Shown piece by piece: positions 26,564-36,463 of a stretch of 64,000 nt of DNA. This stretch comes from a bacterium (GTDB lineage: Bacteria; CAIWAD01), in NCBI GenBank assembly GCA_030429345.1, contig JAUIFJ010000011.1:70795-134794 (forward strand). Reading direction: 5' to 3'. Under the pieces are notes generated by a model. The model did not search any database and was not told the origin of the DNA. It saw nothing but the letters and a program-made list of their open reading frames with translations. Both the position numbers and the translations under genes were made by a program. How positions within the stretch are numbered: position 1 is the stretch's first letter; the number at the start of each line of letters is the position of its first letter.

Positions 26564-27642
26564 GAGACGCTCTTCCCGGCTTGCGGGCCGCGGCCCAGAA
26601 GGGTGTGCGCCACCATCCACTCGCAGCCCTGGCGGTAGCCGAAGAGCTCTTCGCAGGCCATGAAGAACAGCCGCCACCGCATCCACCAGCGCGGGGCCTC
26701 CGCTTCGCCGTATACGGACTGCAGGACGGGAAACAGCTCTTTCCGTGATGCGTCCATGCGGTCCAGCCATGCCCGGGCCGTCTTCTCGTAGTGCCGGCCG
26801 CTCCAGCACCACTGGTCCTCGACCCGGAGACTGTGGGGAAAGCGCAGGGGAAGGTCCCGGCTGGGCATGATCCCGCCGCTGAAGAAATGGCGGCTCATCC
26901 AATCGGATGGGCCTCGGTCCTCGAAGAGATAGGGTGTGCTGCGATGGCAGAACACATGCATGAAGAACAGGCCGTCGTCCTGCAGCCAGTCTGCCACACG
27001 CGAAAACAGGGTCGGCCAGTTGCGCATGTGTTCGAACATTTCGATGGACACGATGCGATCGAAGCGGCCTTCCGGGTGAAACTCGTTCATGTCCTTCGTG
27101 ACTACCTGCAGATTCGTCAGCCCCCGCTCCTTGGCGCGATCCAGAATGAACTCTTTCTGGCTGGCCGAATTGGAAACGGAGGTGATGCGGCTTTCCGGGT
27201 AGTGCTCGGCCATCCACAGGCTCAGCGAGCCCCAGCCGCAGCCCAACTCGAGGACACGCTGACCGTCCTCGAGCCGGGCGCGTTGGCAGGAAATGGTCAA
27301 GGCCTCCGCTTCGGCCTCATCCAGTGTGGAGGTTGTCTCACTCCAATGACAGCTGCTGTACTTCAAGTGGGCGCCCAGCACCTTTGTATAGAAGGCGGCG
27401 GGAATCTCGTAGTGCTGCTCATTGGCCTTTTCCGGCACAGCGGCAACGGGCGCGTGGTGCAGCATTTCAATGAAGGCACTGAGACGCCGGGAGGCGGCTT
27501 CCGGGTTCGAGGCCTCGATTTCGTCCAGGCGCTGTTGCAGCAGGCGACGAATGCCCAGGCGGATCACCGGATCCGGCAGGTATCGTACGGGATCCATGCT
27601 TTCCCTAGGCTCTGCTGTGTTGGCGCGTGCTGCCAGGCCCAT
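26560..27642 (-). CDS. CFA-synthase family SAM methyltransferase (copy 2)
   Basis: A 360-residue methyltransferase and first gene of the lipid operon, with a good AAGGAG site before ATG 27642. It keeps ANEQHYEIPAAFYTKVLG, YSSCHWSE, the SAM loop VLELGCGWGSLSLWMAEHYP and SIEMFEHMRNW, but it lacks the N-terminal lipid-binding region of ordinary CFA synthase and is closer to the short N-methyltransferase-like branch. The two CFA-family genes in one operon probably act on different substrates or successive steps; this is inferred. Confidence 0.9.
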   Translation of the reverse strand: MGLAARANTAEPRESMDPVRYLPDPVIRLGIRRLLQQRLDEIEASNPEAASRRLSAFIEMLHHAPVAAVPEKANEQHYEIPAAFYTKVLGAHLKYSSCHWSETTSTLDEAEAEALTISCQRARLEDGQRVLELGCGWGSLSLWMAEHYPESRITSVSNSASQKEFILDRAKERGLTNLQVVTKDMNEFHPEGRFDRIVSIEMFEHMRNWPTLFSRVADWLQDDGLFFMHVFCHRSTPYLFEDRGPSDWMSRHFFSGGIMPSRDLPLRFPHSLRVEDQWCWSGRHYEKTARAWLDRMDASRKELFPVLQSVYGEAEAPRWWMRWRLFFMACEELFGYRQGCEWMVAHTLLGRGPQAGKSVS

Positions 27643-27712
27643 GGTGTGCTCCTTTTTTGTTCACGCCAAAATGTAAACAAAAACTAGACAGAATCAAGAT
27701 GTTTGAGACGAT

Positions 27713-27789
27713 TTTGTCCAGATTTCTGCATCTATTGGCCTTAATAATTGAAATATCAAGACATAAAGTTTTGATGCAAACTGGACAAA
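27713..27789. promoter_or_regulatory. Inverted repeat in the divergent control region
   Basis: TTTGTCCAG at 27713-27721 is perfectly repeated in inverted form as CTGGACAAA at 27781-27789. The pair lies in an AT-rich 234-bp gap between the lipid operon and the divergent methyltransferase gene, the most AT-rich stretch nearby. It could be a pair of operator half-sites for a regulator of either side, possibly bound cooperatively. No regulator gene adjoins it. Confidence 0.45.
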
Positions 27790-27876
27790 TATTGAACACG
27801 GCGATTCGGGCTGGGTTCCGGTCCGGGGAGCATTTTTCGATCTTCCTGCCACATGCCAGGGTGAAAGGGAAATTCA

Positions 27877-28695
27877 ATGCCAAAGCATCCGAGTGAGATT
27901 GCGGGAAGTCGGTGGAACACGGAGCAGTACGGCCTCTTCGACCGGGAGAGACTGCAGCCTGGCCTGGACCTGCTGGCGCGCATCGAGCACAGACAGGTTC
28001 AACATGCCATCGACCTGGGGTGCGGCAGGGGAGAGCTCACGGAGCTCATTGCAGCACGCTGGCCGAAGGCGCGGGTCGTCGGTTTGGATCACAGCGCGGA
28101 GATGCTGGCCAAGGCTCCAGGCGGTTCGCGCATACAGTGGCTGCACACGGATCTGGCAGAATGGGATCCCGGGCAGAAATGGGACCTGATCTTTTCCAAC
28201 GCGGCCCTGCATTGGCTGCCGGATCACGCAACCCTGTTCCCGCGGCTTGCGGCGATGTTGAATCACAACGGGTGCCTGGCCGTGCAGATGCCCGACAATT
28301 TCTCCGAACCTTCCCACCAGTTGATTCTCGAGGCGCTGCGAACCGGATGTGCTGGAGGAGCAGCACTCTGTGAAGCCGACCTGCTGGAAAGCCTGTCTAC
28401 GAAACGGGTTCTTCCGGCGAGTGCCTACTACGACCTGCTCTCGTCCCTGGGTGGCAGAGTCTCACTGTGGTGCACGACCTATATCCATTCACTGCAGGGA
28501 GAGAACCCGGTACTGGAATGGGTGCGCGGCAGCGCTCTTCGGCCGGTCCTGGCTTCCCTGGGACCCGGGCAGGCGGAACGCTTCGAAGAGGTCTACGCGC
28601 AGCAACTGCGCGCGGCCTATCCCGCATCGACTGACGGCCGTACGCTCTTCCCCTTCCGCCGGCTCTTTCTGTTATACAGTGCGAAGGAGCGCTAA
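27877..28695 (+). CDS. tam: Trans-aconitate 2-methyltransferase-like SAM methyltransferase
   Basis: A 272-residue class I methyltransferase. The SAM-binding strand and loop is IDLGCGRGELTELIAARWP, followed by GLDHSAEMLAKA, the FSNAALHWLPDH segment and VQMPDNFSEPSH, which together match bacterial trans-aconitate 2-methyltransferase (Tam) over the full length. It would methylate trans-aconitate and so relieve aconitase inhibition. The start ATG 27877 has a GAAAGGGA site. It is divergent from the lipid operon. Substrate assignment within this subfamily is less certain than the fold. Confidence 0.82.
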   Translation: MPKHPSEIAGSRWNTEQYGLFDRERLQPGLDLLARIEHRQVQHAIDLGCGRGELTELIAARWPKARVVGLDHSAEMLAKAPGGSRIQWLHTDLAEWDPGQKWDLIFSNAALHWLPDHATLFPRLAAMLNHNGCLAVQMPDNFSEPSHQLILEALRTGCAGGAALCEADLLESLSTKRVLPASAYYDLLSSLGGRVSLWCTTYIHSLQGENPVLEWVRGSALRPVLASLGPGQAERFEEVYAQQLRAAYPASTDGRTLFPFRRLFLLYSAKER

Positions 28696-28845
28696 AGAGC
28701 CCTGCCGGGTGCACCGATAGGCATCCGGAACCATGAAGCGCGGATCCTGTACCACGCGTACTTTCCATCTGATTCGGGATGTGCGATATTGGGCCGCTAT
28801 TCATTGCCGGAACACACCGACCACAAACTGGCCAGACAGAGTTCA

Positions 28846-29568
28846 ATGTTGCACCCACTGCCCGAGAACGAGGCCGCGCGCCTGCGACTGCTTCGCCTGC
28901 ATGACATTCTGGATACAGCTTCGGAAAAGGCTTTCGACGAGTTGACGCGCCTAGCGGCCACCCTGTTCGATGTGCCGATCAGCCTGATCTCCCTGGTGGA
29001 CGAGAACCGGCAATGGTTCAAGTCCCGCGTTGGGCTGGAGGCCGAGCAGACGCCCCGCAGCCACGCCTTCTGCGCCCACGCCATCATGGGACCGGAACTG
29101 ATGGTTGTCGAGGACGCGACGCAGGATCCGCGCTTTCGCAGCAATCCGCTGGTTCAGGGTGAACCGCGCATCCGCTTCTATGCCGGTGCTCCGCTGGAGC
29201 TTGAACCGGGCCGCTGCATTGGTACGCTGTGTGTCATTGACAGGAAGCCGCGTCGCCTGGACGAGCGCCAGCGCGAGAGCCTGGCCAGCCTGCGAAATGC
29301 TGTTGTCTCACAGCTGGAACTCCGAAAGGCAATGGAAGAACTGCGCTCTCTGCGCAGCCTGCTTCCGGTCTGCGCCTGGTGCAGCAGCATTCGCGTGGAA
29401 GGCCCTCAGGGAACCAGCTGGCACGGCCTCAAGGACTATGTCAACGGCTTGTCGGGTGTGACACACAGCATCTGCCCCGACTGCAGCGAGAGCATGACGG
29501 CAGAGATGAACGGCATGGGGCGCGGCCCGGCCGAGGGCGAAGCCCCTACTTCCGCCATTTCCAGCTGA
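28846..29568 (+). CDS. GAF-domain protein with C-terminal two-CxxC segment
   Basis: A 240-residue cytoplasmic protein. Residues about 20-160 form a GAF domain (LISLVDENRQWFKSRVGL, SHAFCAHAIM and CIGTLCVID are characteristic). A short helix links it to a C-terminal segment, LLPVCAWCSSIRV through SICPDCSESM, with paired CxxC motifs seen in many bacterial sensory proteins and likely to bind zinc. No output enzyme domain follows, so it probably works through a partner. ATG 28846 is chosen over an upstream in-frame GTG because the family-typical NEAARLRLL start lies just after it. The 3' end overlaps tamB convergently by 23 bp. Confidence 0.85.
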   Translation: MLHPLPENEAARLRLLRLHDILDTASEKAFDELTRLAATLFDVPISLISLVDENRQWFKSRVGLEAEQTPRSHAFCAHAIMGPELMVVEDATQDPRFRSNPLVQGEPRIRFYAGAPLELEPGRCIGTLCVIDRKPRRLDERQRESLASLRNAVVSQLELRKAMEELRSLRSLLPVCAWCSSIRVEGPQGTSWHGLKDYVNGLSGVTHSICPDCSESMTAEMNGMGRGPAEGEAPTSAISS

Positions 29569-32500
29569 AGGCCAGGCCGGACTGGCTTTGCCGTCCCAGC
29601 GTCGATTCCAGCCTCAGGTTGCTGCTGAGCACGTAGTCCAGCCGCAGGCGGAAAATGTCCTGCCGATCCAGTGCCTGCTCGTAGCGCACGAAGACCCGCG
29701 GTCCCAGGTATTTCCCAAGTTCCAGGCTGCTGCCGCCTCCGGCGCCTTCGCGATTGAAGCGCAGCAGGTCCACGCCGAATTCTCGTGCAACACGCGCGCC
29801 GAGCTGCGCCATGCCGTACTCGGTCGCCATGTTCGTTGCCCGCTGTTGCAGGAGCTCTTGCTGGTCCATGTCCAGTTCCTGCCCCGGGCGACCGAAGAGC
29901 AGCAGGGACAGGATCTCGCCTTCGGCCAGCTCCGGTTCCGAGGAAAGCGAGAGCACCGGCTTCTGGAAGCTGCCTCGCAGGCCGACGAAGACTTCCGTTT
30001 CATCGATCTGTGTTCCAAGCTCCAGGTCCAGCGCCGGGTCCAGGGCGCCTTCCCCGTAGAAGCCGATCTCGCCCCGTGACAGCTCGACCTGCCGTCCCAT
30101 GATGCTGAACTGCCCATCGCTGGCCGCCAGTTCCCCGCTCAATCGCGGCATGCCGCCCTCGCCTTCGATGTCCAGTTCTCCGCTGGCGGCGAGCTGCAGG
30201 TCCCGGCCCTCGAATCGAATCGGTCGTGGCACACGCAGCTGGACCTTCAGCTGCAGGGAGTCGGCGATGCCGGCGCTTGTCCTTCCGGCAGTCGAGTCGG
30301 CGTCGGGCGCCTCGAGCTGCCACAGCCGGGCCTCGCCTTCCACGGGATGCAGGCTGCGGGGCAGGTCCGGAATGGCGACCACGCCATTGTCCAGCGAGAC
30401 CCATCCTTCGATCGAGGGGCGACTCAGGCGGCCTGCCAATTGCAGGTCGGCAGAGGTATACAGGCGCGTGCCGCTGGCCTGGCCGATCTTCAGTTCCCGC
30501 AGACGGACGTGTCCGCTCAGGGAGGGGTTGATGGCCTCGCCGGCGGCAGTCAGCGCCACACGGCCGTTCCCGTCGAGCCACAGGTCGGCGGGGAGCCAGT
30601 CGTTCAGCCTGCGGAAATCCAGACTGTCCGCCTGCAGCTCCGCCCGCAGCGAGTCGGGGCGCCAGGCGCCCTCTTCCTCCTTCAGGAAGGCCAGGCGGCC
30701 CCGCCCTTTCAGGATCGATTCCCTGTGATGCAGAATCGATGTCTCGGCAAGCAGGACCGCGCTCGTCGAGGATGCCGGGATCTCGCCCTTCAGGATCACG
30801 CGCCAGCCCTCCAGGCGACGGCTTCCGGTGAAGGCGAGAGAAAGATCGGTTGCCAGATCCAGCCGATCCGCCCTGCCGTCCAGGTGCAAGGATCCCGACA
30901 GCGCGCCCTGTTCACCGCTACGGAAGGCCTCTGGAGCGAGATCCGCGAAGGGCAGGGGAAAGGCGCGGGCTTCGAGAACCAGCTGCAGGCGCTCCGGGTG
31001 TGTCTGTAGTTGGCCGGCAGTGGCGGACACGCTGTAGGGCAGGGTCGTACGGCTGGAGAGCAGGGAGTCGCCGGCAGACAGCGCGTGGGCGTGCAACACG
31101 GGGCGCTGCAGTCCTCCCTGCAGCGAGAGTTCCAGGTCCAGTCTGTTCCTGGAGTCCAGTCGCATTCCCCCGAGGACCACGTCGGCGTGATGCAGGCTGT
31201 CACCGTCCAGGAACAGGTCCAGTTCCAGGGAATCGGGGCGCAGGGCCTCGGGAACCTCCAGCCGCTCCAGCAGGGCGAAAGGAGCCAGGCGGGCCGCCAG
31301 GCGGACACGGTGACCGTCCGCCTGGCGGGAGCCCTCTGCCAGCACTGTGCCCAGGCTGCCTTCCAGTTCCATGGCGCTCAGCTCCAGTCCGCCTTCCGGA
31401 CCCTGGATCACACGGAAGGGCGAGCGGCTGCGCAGGTCCCCTTCAGGGCCGGAAAGCGCGAGGAGCTGCCAGTCCAGCACCAGGCTGTCCCCCAGGCTTG
31501 CGCTCAGTTCCTGTTCGTGGCGCCAGCCGCCTCCGGAAAGCTCCAGGGCGGCCCGGCCGGAGCGGGCATTCGCCGGCCCCTCCCAATGAAGGGAGAGGGC
31601 ATCCAGAACCGGGCCGGGACCCTTGAGGCCCTTCGCGAGATCCAGGTGCGCCAGGAGCCGCGTGTCATTTCGTGATACATCCAGAGTAAGGGTGTCGATG
31701 TTCCAGTCGCCATAACCAAGGGATCCGGCCAGCCGCGCGTGCAGCAGGGGCGCTTCCGCGGTTCCGCGCAGGTCGGCCTCCAGGCCCAGCCTGGGCTGCA
31801 GATCCTTCAGCGCCGGGCTGAGGCGGGACGCGAATTCCGTGCCATCGAAGTCGATGCGCGTGTCCAGGGCCAGTGTATCACCGGGCAACGCGCCCAGGGC
31901 ACGAAGCTTCAACCCGGGAAGGGCAAGGGCCAGGCTGTCCAGGAGAAGCCCGCCGGAAGGCTGCGGTTGCAGCGAGGCCGCCAGTTCGCGGAGCCATTCC
32001 GAGGGGAGGGCCTGCAGTTGGATGGATCCTTCGCCCAGGGAGAGACGCAGATCCAGGTCCTCCAGGTCCTCGACGCGTGCTCCGGGCGGAAGAAGTGCGC
32101 GCAGGCGAGCCGGGCCGGGCAGGTGCAGTTCCGCTTCGGCACGCGCGCCCCAGGGCAGGTCCTCCTTCGCCCAGATGGCTCGGGCCGAAAAGCCCGGAGG
32201 TGCCCCGCGGGACCAGTCGCTTTGGAAAAGACTGTCCCTTTCGGCCGGGACGAAGGTCTGTCGTATACGGTCCGGCAGACGTCGCAGCCGCAGGTCGAGC
32301 CTTGCCTCGTTCGTTCCGCTCCCCAGCGCGCCGTCGAGTGACAGCTCCAGCCAGTTGCCTCCAAGCTGCAGGGTCTCGACGTGGATCACGCCCGTTTCGG
32401 AGCGTGTGACCCGTACTTTTCCGTCTGGACCGGAAAAGGCGCCCGTGGCTTCATCCAGGCGGAACTCCCGCAGGTCGGCGCGCAGTTGTGCTCCGGTGTG

Positions 32501-33925
32501 GACGGCTCCGGCCAGGCTCAGGCGCTGCTCGAAGGCCAGGGCTTCCACTTCGATCTGGAGCGGGGCGTCCTCTCCTTCCTGCCGTTCCGCGCTCAGAGTC
32601 AGGCTGTCCAGGTGTGATCCATTCAGATCGGCTGCGAGCCCGCCGTGAAGACGAAAGCCCGAATGGCTCGTGGATCCGAAGACTTCTCCCTGGAAGGCCG
32701 CCTGCAGGTCAAGTCCCTCCGGCAGATCGAGATCCAGGCGACGAGCCCATTCCAGGTTCCGGTTTTCCACTTGCACGGAACCCTTCAGGCTCTCCTCCCG
32801 GACAAGTGCCTCCGCCAGGATTTCCATGCCGCCCAGGGCGACACGCAGTTCCTGTAGACGCGTCTGTTCCTTGTTGTGATCCACCGCGGCAACAAAGACA
32901 AGGTCCCAGGCGTTCGGAGCCAGGCGCGTCTTCAGTTCGGCGCTGCCTTCTTCCGGACGGAAGAGCCCCTGCAGCTCCAGGGCCAGTTCCGGCCAGGAAG
33001 GAAGACCGGACACGTCCAGCTCCAGCTGCTCCAGTTCGCCTGCTGTCGGGAGGGCGACTCGCGCTTCCAGGCCCAGGCTTTCCAGGCGTCTGTCATCGGT
33101 CCAGGTCAGGGCGCCGCCCAGTTCCAGCTGTCGTGTCCAGTCGCCGCGCTTCAGGTCGAGCAGCGTACTCCATCGATCGCGCCCGACGGTCTGCGCCTGG
33201 AGGGAGAGCCTTCCGGCCTCCCCCGCGTCCAGGGCCAGGAACCCGCTGAAATGGCCGGCGGCGGGATCCAGCCGGAAGGAGCCGCCAGAGGCGGACAGGC
33301 CCTTCGCCCTGTCTGCCAGGGCCAGGGTATCCACGACGAGACTGGGCGCGCTCCCCGACAGGGCGCGGACCTCGCCGACCAGCCGCAGGTTCTCCACTGT
33401 GCTCAAGCTGTCGAGTCGCAGCTCATCGCCCTGGATCCGGATCTCCAGCACAGCCAGGGAGGGCAGGCCCGGCAGGGAGCCCTCGCGCAGCCATCCGCCG
33501 GCTTCCGTGCTGCTCGTGTCCGTCTCCTGCGCGGGGGGCAAGTGCTGCAGGATGGCGGGCAGATCGGCACTCAGGCCTTCCAGCCGAAGCTCGCGCAGCA
33601 GCAGGTCGCGCTGCAGGAGCGCCCCAAGATCCACCTCGATGGCCAGGGGCCCCAGGGTAGCCAGTGTGTCCGCCCCTTCGGTCCATGTGATCCATTCCGC
33701 CTCCAGTCGCCCGAGGCGCGACCAGTCCAACCCGCGGATCACAAGGTCCCCCGGAAGTCGCGGAACGACTTCCTGGATCACGCGATCCAGGGCCGATGTG
33801 CGCAGGCCGGGCAGGGCCAGCCCCGCGGCCAGCAGGAGCAGTAGCAGGATCAGCAGTGCCAAGGGAGTTGCCAGCGCCCACAACCAGGGCCTGCGCGGCC
33901 CTTTCTCGCGTGTTGCCTTGCCCAT
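29546..33925 (-). CDS. tamB: TamB, translocation and assembly module inner-membrane protein
   Basis: A 1459-residue protein anchored by one N-terminal membrane helix (residues about 16-36), with a very long repetitive beta-rich periplasmic region and a C-terminal DUF490 domain. The segment GEILSLLLFGRPGQEL near residue 1330 and the strands before the end are diagnostic. TamB forms a lipid-conducting groove that bridges the inner and outer membranes and works with TamA in phospholipid transport and outer-membrane assembly. ATG 33925 overlaps the tamA stop, as in many bacteria. It is somewhat longer than the E. coli protein. Confidence 0.93.
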   Translation of the reverse strand: MGKATREKGPRRPWLWALATPLALLILLLLLLAAGLALPGLRTSALDRVIQEVVPRLPGDLVIRGLDWSRLGRLEAEWITWTEGADTLATLGPLAIEVDLGALLQRDLLLRELRLEGLSADLPAILQHLPPAQETDTSSTEAGGWLREGSLPGLPSLAVLEIRIQGDELRLDSLSTVENLRLVGEVRALSGSAPSLVVDTLALADRAKGLSASGGSFRLDPAAGHFSGFLALDAGEAGRLSLQAQTVGRDRWSTLLDLKRGDWTRQLELGGALTWTDDRRLESLGLEARVALPTAGELEQLELDVSGLPSWPELALELQGLFRPEEGSAELKTRLAPNAWDLVFVAAVDHNKEQTRLQELRVALGGMEILAEALVREESLKGSVQVENRNLEWARRLDLDLPEGLDLQAAFQGEVFGSTSHSGFRLHGGLAADLNGSHLDSLTLSAERQEGEDAPLQIEVEALAFEQRLSLAGAVHTGAQLRADLREFRLDEATGAFSGPDGKVRVTRSETGVIHVETLQLGGNWLELSLDGALGSGTNEARLDLRLRRLPDRIRQTFVPAERDSLFQSDWSRGAPPGFSARAIWAKEDLPWGARAEAELHLPGPARLRALLPPGARVEDLEDLDLRLSLGEGSIQLQALPSEWLRELAASLQPQPSGGLLLDSLALALPGLKLRALGALPGDTLALDTRIDFDGTEFASRLSPALKDLQPRLGLEADLRGTAEAPLLHARLAGSLGYGDWNIDTLTLDVSRNDTRLLAHLDLAKGLKGPGPVLDALSLHWEGPANARSGRAALELSGGGWRHEQELSASLGDSLVLDWQLLALSGPEGDLRSRSPFRVIQGPEGGLELSAMELEGSLGTVLAEGSRQADGHRVRLAARLAPFALLERLEVPEALRPDSLELDLFLDGDSLHHADVVLGGMRLDSRNRLDLELSLQGGLQRPVLHAHALSAGDSLLSSRTTLPYSVSATAGQLQTHPERLQLVLEARAFPLPFADLAPEAFRSGEQGALSGSLHLDGRADRLDLATDLSLAFTGSRRLEGWRVILKGEIPASSTSAVLLAETSILHHRESILKGRGRLAFLKEEEGAWRPDSLRAELQADSLDFRRLNDWLPADLWLDGNGRVALTAAGEAINPSLSGHVRLRELKIGQASGTRLYTSADLQLAGRLSRPSIEGWVSLDNGVVAIPDLPRSLHPVEGEARLWQLEAPDADSTAGRTSAGIADSLQLKVQLRVPRPIRFEGRDLQLAASGELDIEGEGGMPRLSGELAASDGQFSIMGRQVELSRGEIGFYGEGALDPALDLELGTQIDETEVFVGLRGSFQKPVLSLSSEPELAEGEILSLLLFGRPGQELDMDQQELLQQRATNMATEYGMAQLGARVAREFGVDLLRFNREGAGGGSSLELGKYLGPRVFVRYEQALDRQDIFRLRLDYVLSSNLRLESTLGRQSQSGLAFSWKWRK

Positions 33926-35766
33926 CAGAAGGGGTGTCCAATGCTGAAGTGGAGCGCCTGGGAGGGGCGATCGTCCCCGGCTCCCAGGCGGTGTCCCCAG
34001 TCGACGCGCAGGGGACCAACCGGTGTCGACAGCAGCAGGGCCGGTCCTGCCGCCACTTCCAGGTCGTCGGCCGCGATCTCGGACTGCCGGGACCAGACCT
34101 GCCCCGCGTCTACGAAGAGCGCCATCGAGAAGCGGCCGGGAAGGGGAATGCGCGCCTCCAGGGACGTGATCGCCAGGAAGCGTCCGCCCAGCGGTCCGTC
34201 GTCGTCGTCCAGCGGTCCCAGCCCGCGGCGACTGAATCCGCGGTGGGATCCGCCGCCGGCATAGAAGCGGTGCGTCGGCAGGAGCTCGCTGCTCCCGGCG
34301 ATCGGCCAGGCCGCGCCCCCGTGCAGGCGGAAGGCGAACACGATTCCGCCGACGGCGTGATACGCGGTGCGCTCGCCCTCCAGCCGGATCAGGTCCACGT
34401 CGCTCAGGAAGCCCGGAACGGTCCATTCGAGGCGCAGGGAATGCACGCCGCCGCGGGTCGGGTGGAAGGGGTCGTCGCTGTTGTCGTGGAGCGCGCTCAT
34501 GTAGAAGGTGGTCAGTTTGAGGGGCTCGACGGGCAGCGTGCTCAGTTCGACGCTCAGGTCGCTGAGTCTCACATCCGAGAAGCCGATGCCGCCCAGGAAC
34601 TGCATCTGCAGCGTGGGGCGCCAGTTCAGCCCGAGCCGCAGGGTGCGTTCCAGGCTCTTGAAGCTGTTCTCGTTCTGGCGGTCGATGCGGTAGCTGGTCT
34701 CTCCGTCTACAAGCCGCCCGGCAAGGGTGGGCCACCAGAAGCGAAGCTGGCCCGTCTGCCTCCTGGGACTCAGGCTTCCGCGTGTTTCCATGCCGCGGCC
34801 GACCTTGAAAAGATTGGCGTGCTTCCAGGAGGCCTCGACGCGAGGCCCCTCGTCGCTCCAGTAGCCGATGCCGGACTGGATCGTGATCGGTTTGCGGCTG
34901 GCGAGTTTCGCGCGAAGGACGCGATCCCCCTCCTGCCCGCTGGCGGAATCCGCCGGCAGGTCGAGACGGATCTCGCGGAAGAGGTTCAACAGGCGCAGGC
35001 GATCACGCACTTCCGTGATACGCTCCGGATCGTAGTCGCGATCCTTGAGCGTGCGCAGCTGGCGCATGGCAAGCTTGCGCAGATCCGGCGCGACTCCGGT
35101 GGCTTCCACGCGCACGATCCGGCAGGGCGGACCCGGGGTCAGCCGATAATCGAGTCGCACGCGGTCGTCCTTCAGGCTGTCCGCCCGGCCCTCGCTGCTT
35201 GCCAGGGCGAAGCCTTGTTCGCGCAGGGCCGTTTCCAGCCGTCCCGTATCTGCCTTCAGGCCGGCGTCATGGAAGACCTGTCCCGGTTTCAGCTCCAGGC
35301 GGCTTTGCAGCAGGCTGTCCAGGCCCCCGGGAGCGCCGTGTATCTGCACGGTCCCGACGCAGATCGCCTCGCCGCGCTCGATGCGAAGGCGCAGCTCCAG
35401 TTCCCGCTCCTTGGCATCCGGCAGGAAATCGACCTGGATCTGCGCGCGCGGATAGCCTCGCCGCGCCAGGTAGAGGCGGATCCGCTGAAGGTCACTTTCC
35501 AGAAGGGGGGAGCTGAGCGCCGGGCGTTTGCGTCCCAGCAGGCCGAAAAAGCGCGCTTCGCCGTGGCAGGCCAGTCCCGAGCGCAGGCGAAAGCCCTGCA
35601 GACGCGACAGGCCATCCAGCTCGAAGTCCTTGATCTGCCAGCCCTTGTAGCGAGCGGCTTCTTCGAGCGACGGGTGGCCCTGCGCCTTCGACAGGACTGC
35701 CAGGCCAAGGAGGGCGATACAGGAAATGAGAGTAAACAGGCGCAGGGTGGTTTCCACTTCTAGCAT
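33925..35766 (-). CDS. tamA: TamA, Omp85-family outer-membrane protein
   Basis: A 613-residue protein with a signal peptide (residues about 8-28), three POTRA-like domains up to about residue 285, and a C-terminal 16-stranded barrel. The barrel contains FYAGGGSHRGFSRRGLGPL, the GRGF/VRGF-type loop motif of Omp85 proteins, and it ends in a hydrophobic aromatic strand (LHFSIGHPF). It is the outer-membrane partner of TamB; the two genes overlap. Start ATG 35766 fits the signal peptide; no strong ribosome-binding site is visible. Confidence 0.92.
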   Translation of the reverse strand: MLEVETTLRLFTLISCIALLGLAVLSKAQGHPSLEEAARYKGWQIKDFELDGLSRLQGFRLRSGLACHGEARFFGLLGRKRPALSSPLLESDLQRIRLYLARRGYPRAQIQVDFLPDAKERELELRLRIERGEAICVGTVQIHGAPGGLDSLLQSRLELKPGQVFHDAGLKADTGRLETALREQGFALASSEGRADSLKDDRVRLDYRLTPGPPCRIVRVEATGVAPDLRKLAMRQLRTLKDRDYDPERITEVRDRLRLLNLFREIRLDLPADSASGQEGDRVLRAKLASRKPITIQSGIGYWSDEGPRVEASWKHANLFKVGRGMETRGSLSPRRQTGQLRFWWPTLAGRLVDGETSYRIDRQNENSFKSLERTLRLGLNWRPTLQMQFLGGIGFSDVRLSDLSVELSTLPVEPLKLTTFYMSALHDNSDDPFHPTRGGVHSLRLEWTVPGFLSDVDLIRLEGERTAYHAVGGIVFAFRLHGGAAWPIAGSSELLPTHRFYAGGGSHRGFSRRGLGPLDDDDGPLGGRFLAITSLEARIPLPGRFSMALFVDAGQVWSRQSEIAADDLEVAAGPALLLSTPVGPLRVDWGHRLGAGDDRPSQALHFSIGHPF

Positions 35767-36042
35767 TCATGATCCGAGTGCGGAATCTAGCGATCAGGAA
35801 GGGGGAGTGAAGCGTCCCCAGCGCGGGCAGGCCTTCCCGGAAGCCGCAGGCAGATTGTTCGCAGGAGATCGATTCAGCCTGAATCCGGTCGGCCGCTGTC
35901 GTACCTTCCTGTCATGACCCGCGAAACCATTCGTATGACCCTTTGCCACGCTTCCGCTGCTCGATCCGCGCAGTCGGATGTGGCTCATCTTGAACCTGCC
36001 GAGCGTTTGGCCGAGGAAAGAGATTGGAGGAAGCTGTCCCAG

Positions 36043-36354
36043 CTAATCCATCAGTAGCAGGCAGCCGATCGCCAGCGTCCACAGGAGAATCCCGAGAAAG
36101 CGCCAAATCTCGATGGGTGTGGATGTCGTTCCGAAGCGGCGGCTCTTGAGGAAGCCCGCGTGATGGAACGGGCCCCGCATCAGTGAGTCCATGATGCCAC
36201 CAAGGAAGAAGGTCATTCCTCCCCACAAGGTTAGAATACGCACGATTCTGCCCTTGGGCCGTGTCATGTCGAAGGACAGATAGACCAGCAGGACGGTTCC
36301 TGCCGCAAGCAGGATGTACACAACAATGCGTATCGTGGAGCGTCGGTCCGGCAT
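36043..36354 (-). CDS. Small membrane protein, 103 aa
   Basis: I do not recognise a family. The protein has three probable membrane helices (about residues 8-26, 42-58 and 84-101) with a basic loop between the second and third, and no obvious catalytic residues. The start at 36354 has a purine-rich GGAAGGG upstream and leaves a compact protein; an upstream in-frame start at 36540 would add low-complexity residues. It is divergent from the exported gene at 36464, and no gene function is suggested by context. Confidence 0.6.
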   Translation of the reverse strand: MPDRRSTIRIVVYILLAAGTVLLVYLSFDMTRPKGRIVRILTLWGGMTFFLGGIMDSLMRGPFHHAGFLKSRRFGTTSTPIEIWRFLGILLWTLAIGCLLLMD

Positions 36355-36463
36355 GGTTGACCCTTCCGCTGGCGGTTGGAGTGAAAACCAGAACACCGCC
36401 GGGAATCTAGCTCTGCCGGAGGATAGATTGCCTGGCGGGCCGATGGTTCGGGCAGGTGGTAGA

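Noticed and set aside
34735-34735. Extending tamB upstream to 34735 (1729-codon ORF)
   Set aside because: The extra part lies within tamA on the same strand in another frame and has no signal or membrane segment; ATG 33925 begins with the TamB membrane anchor.
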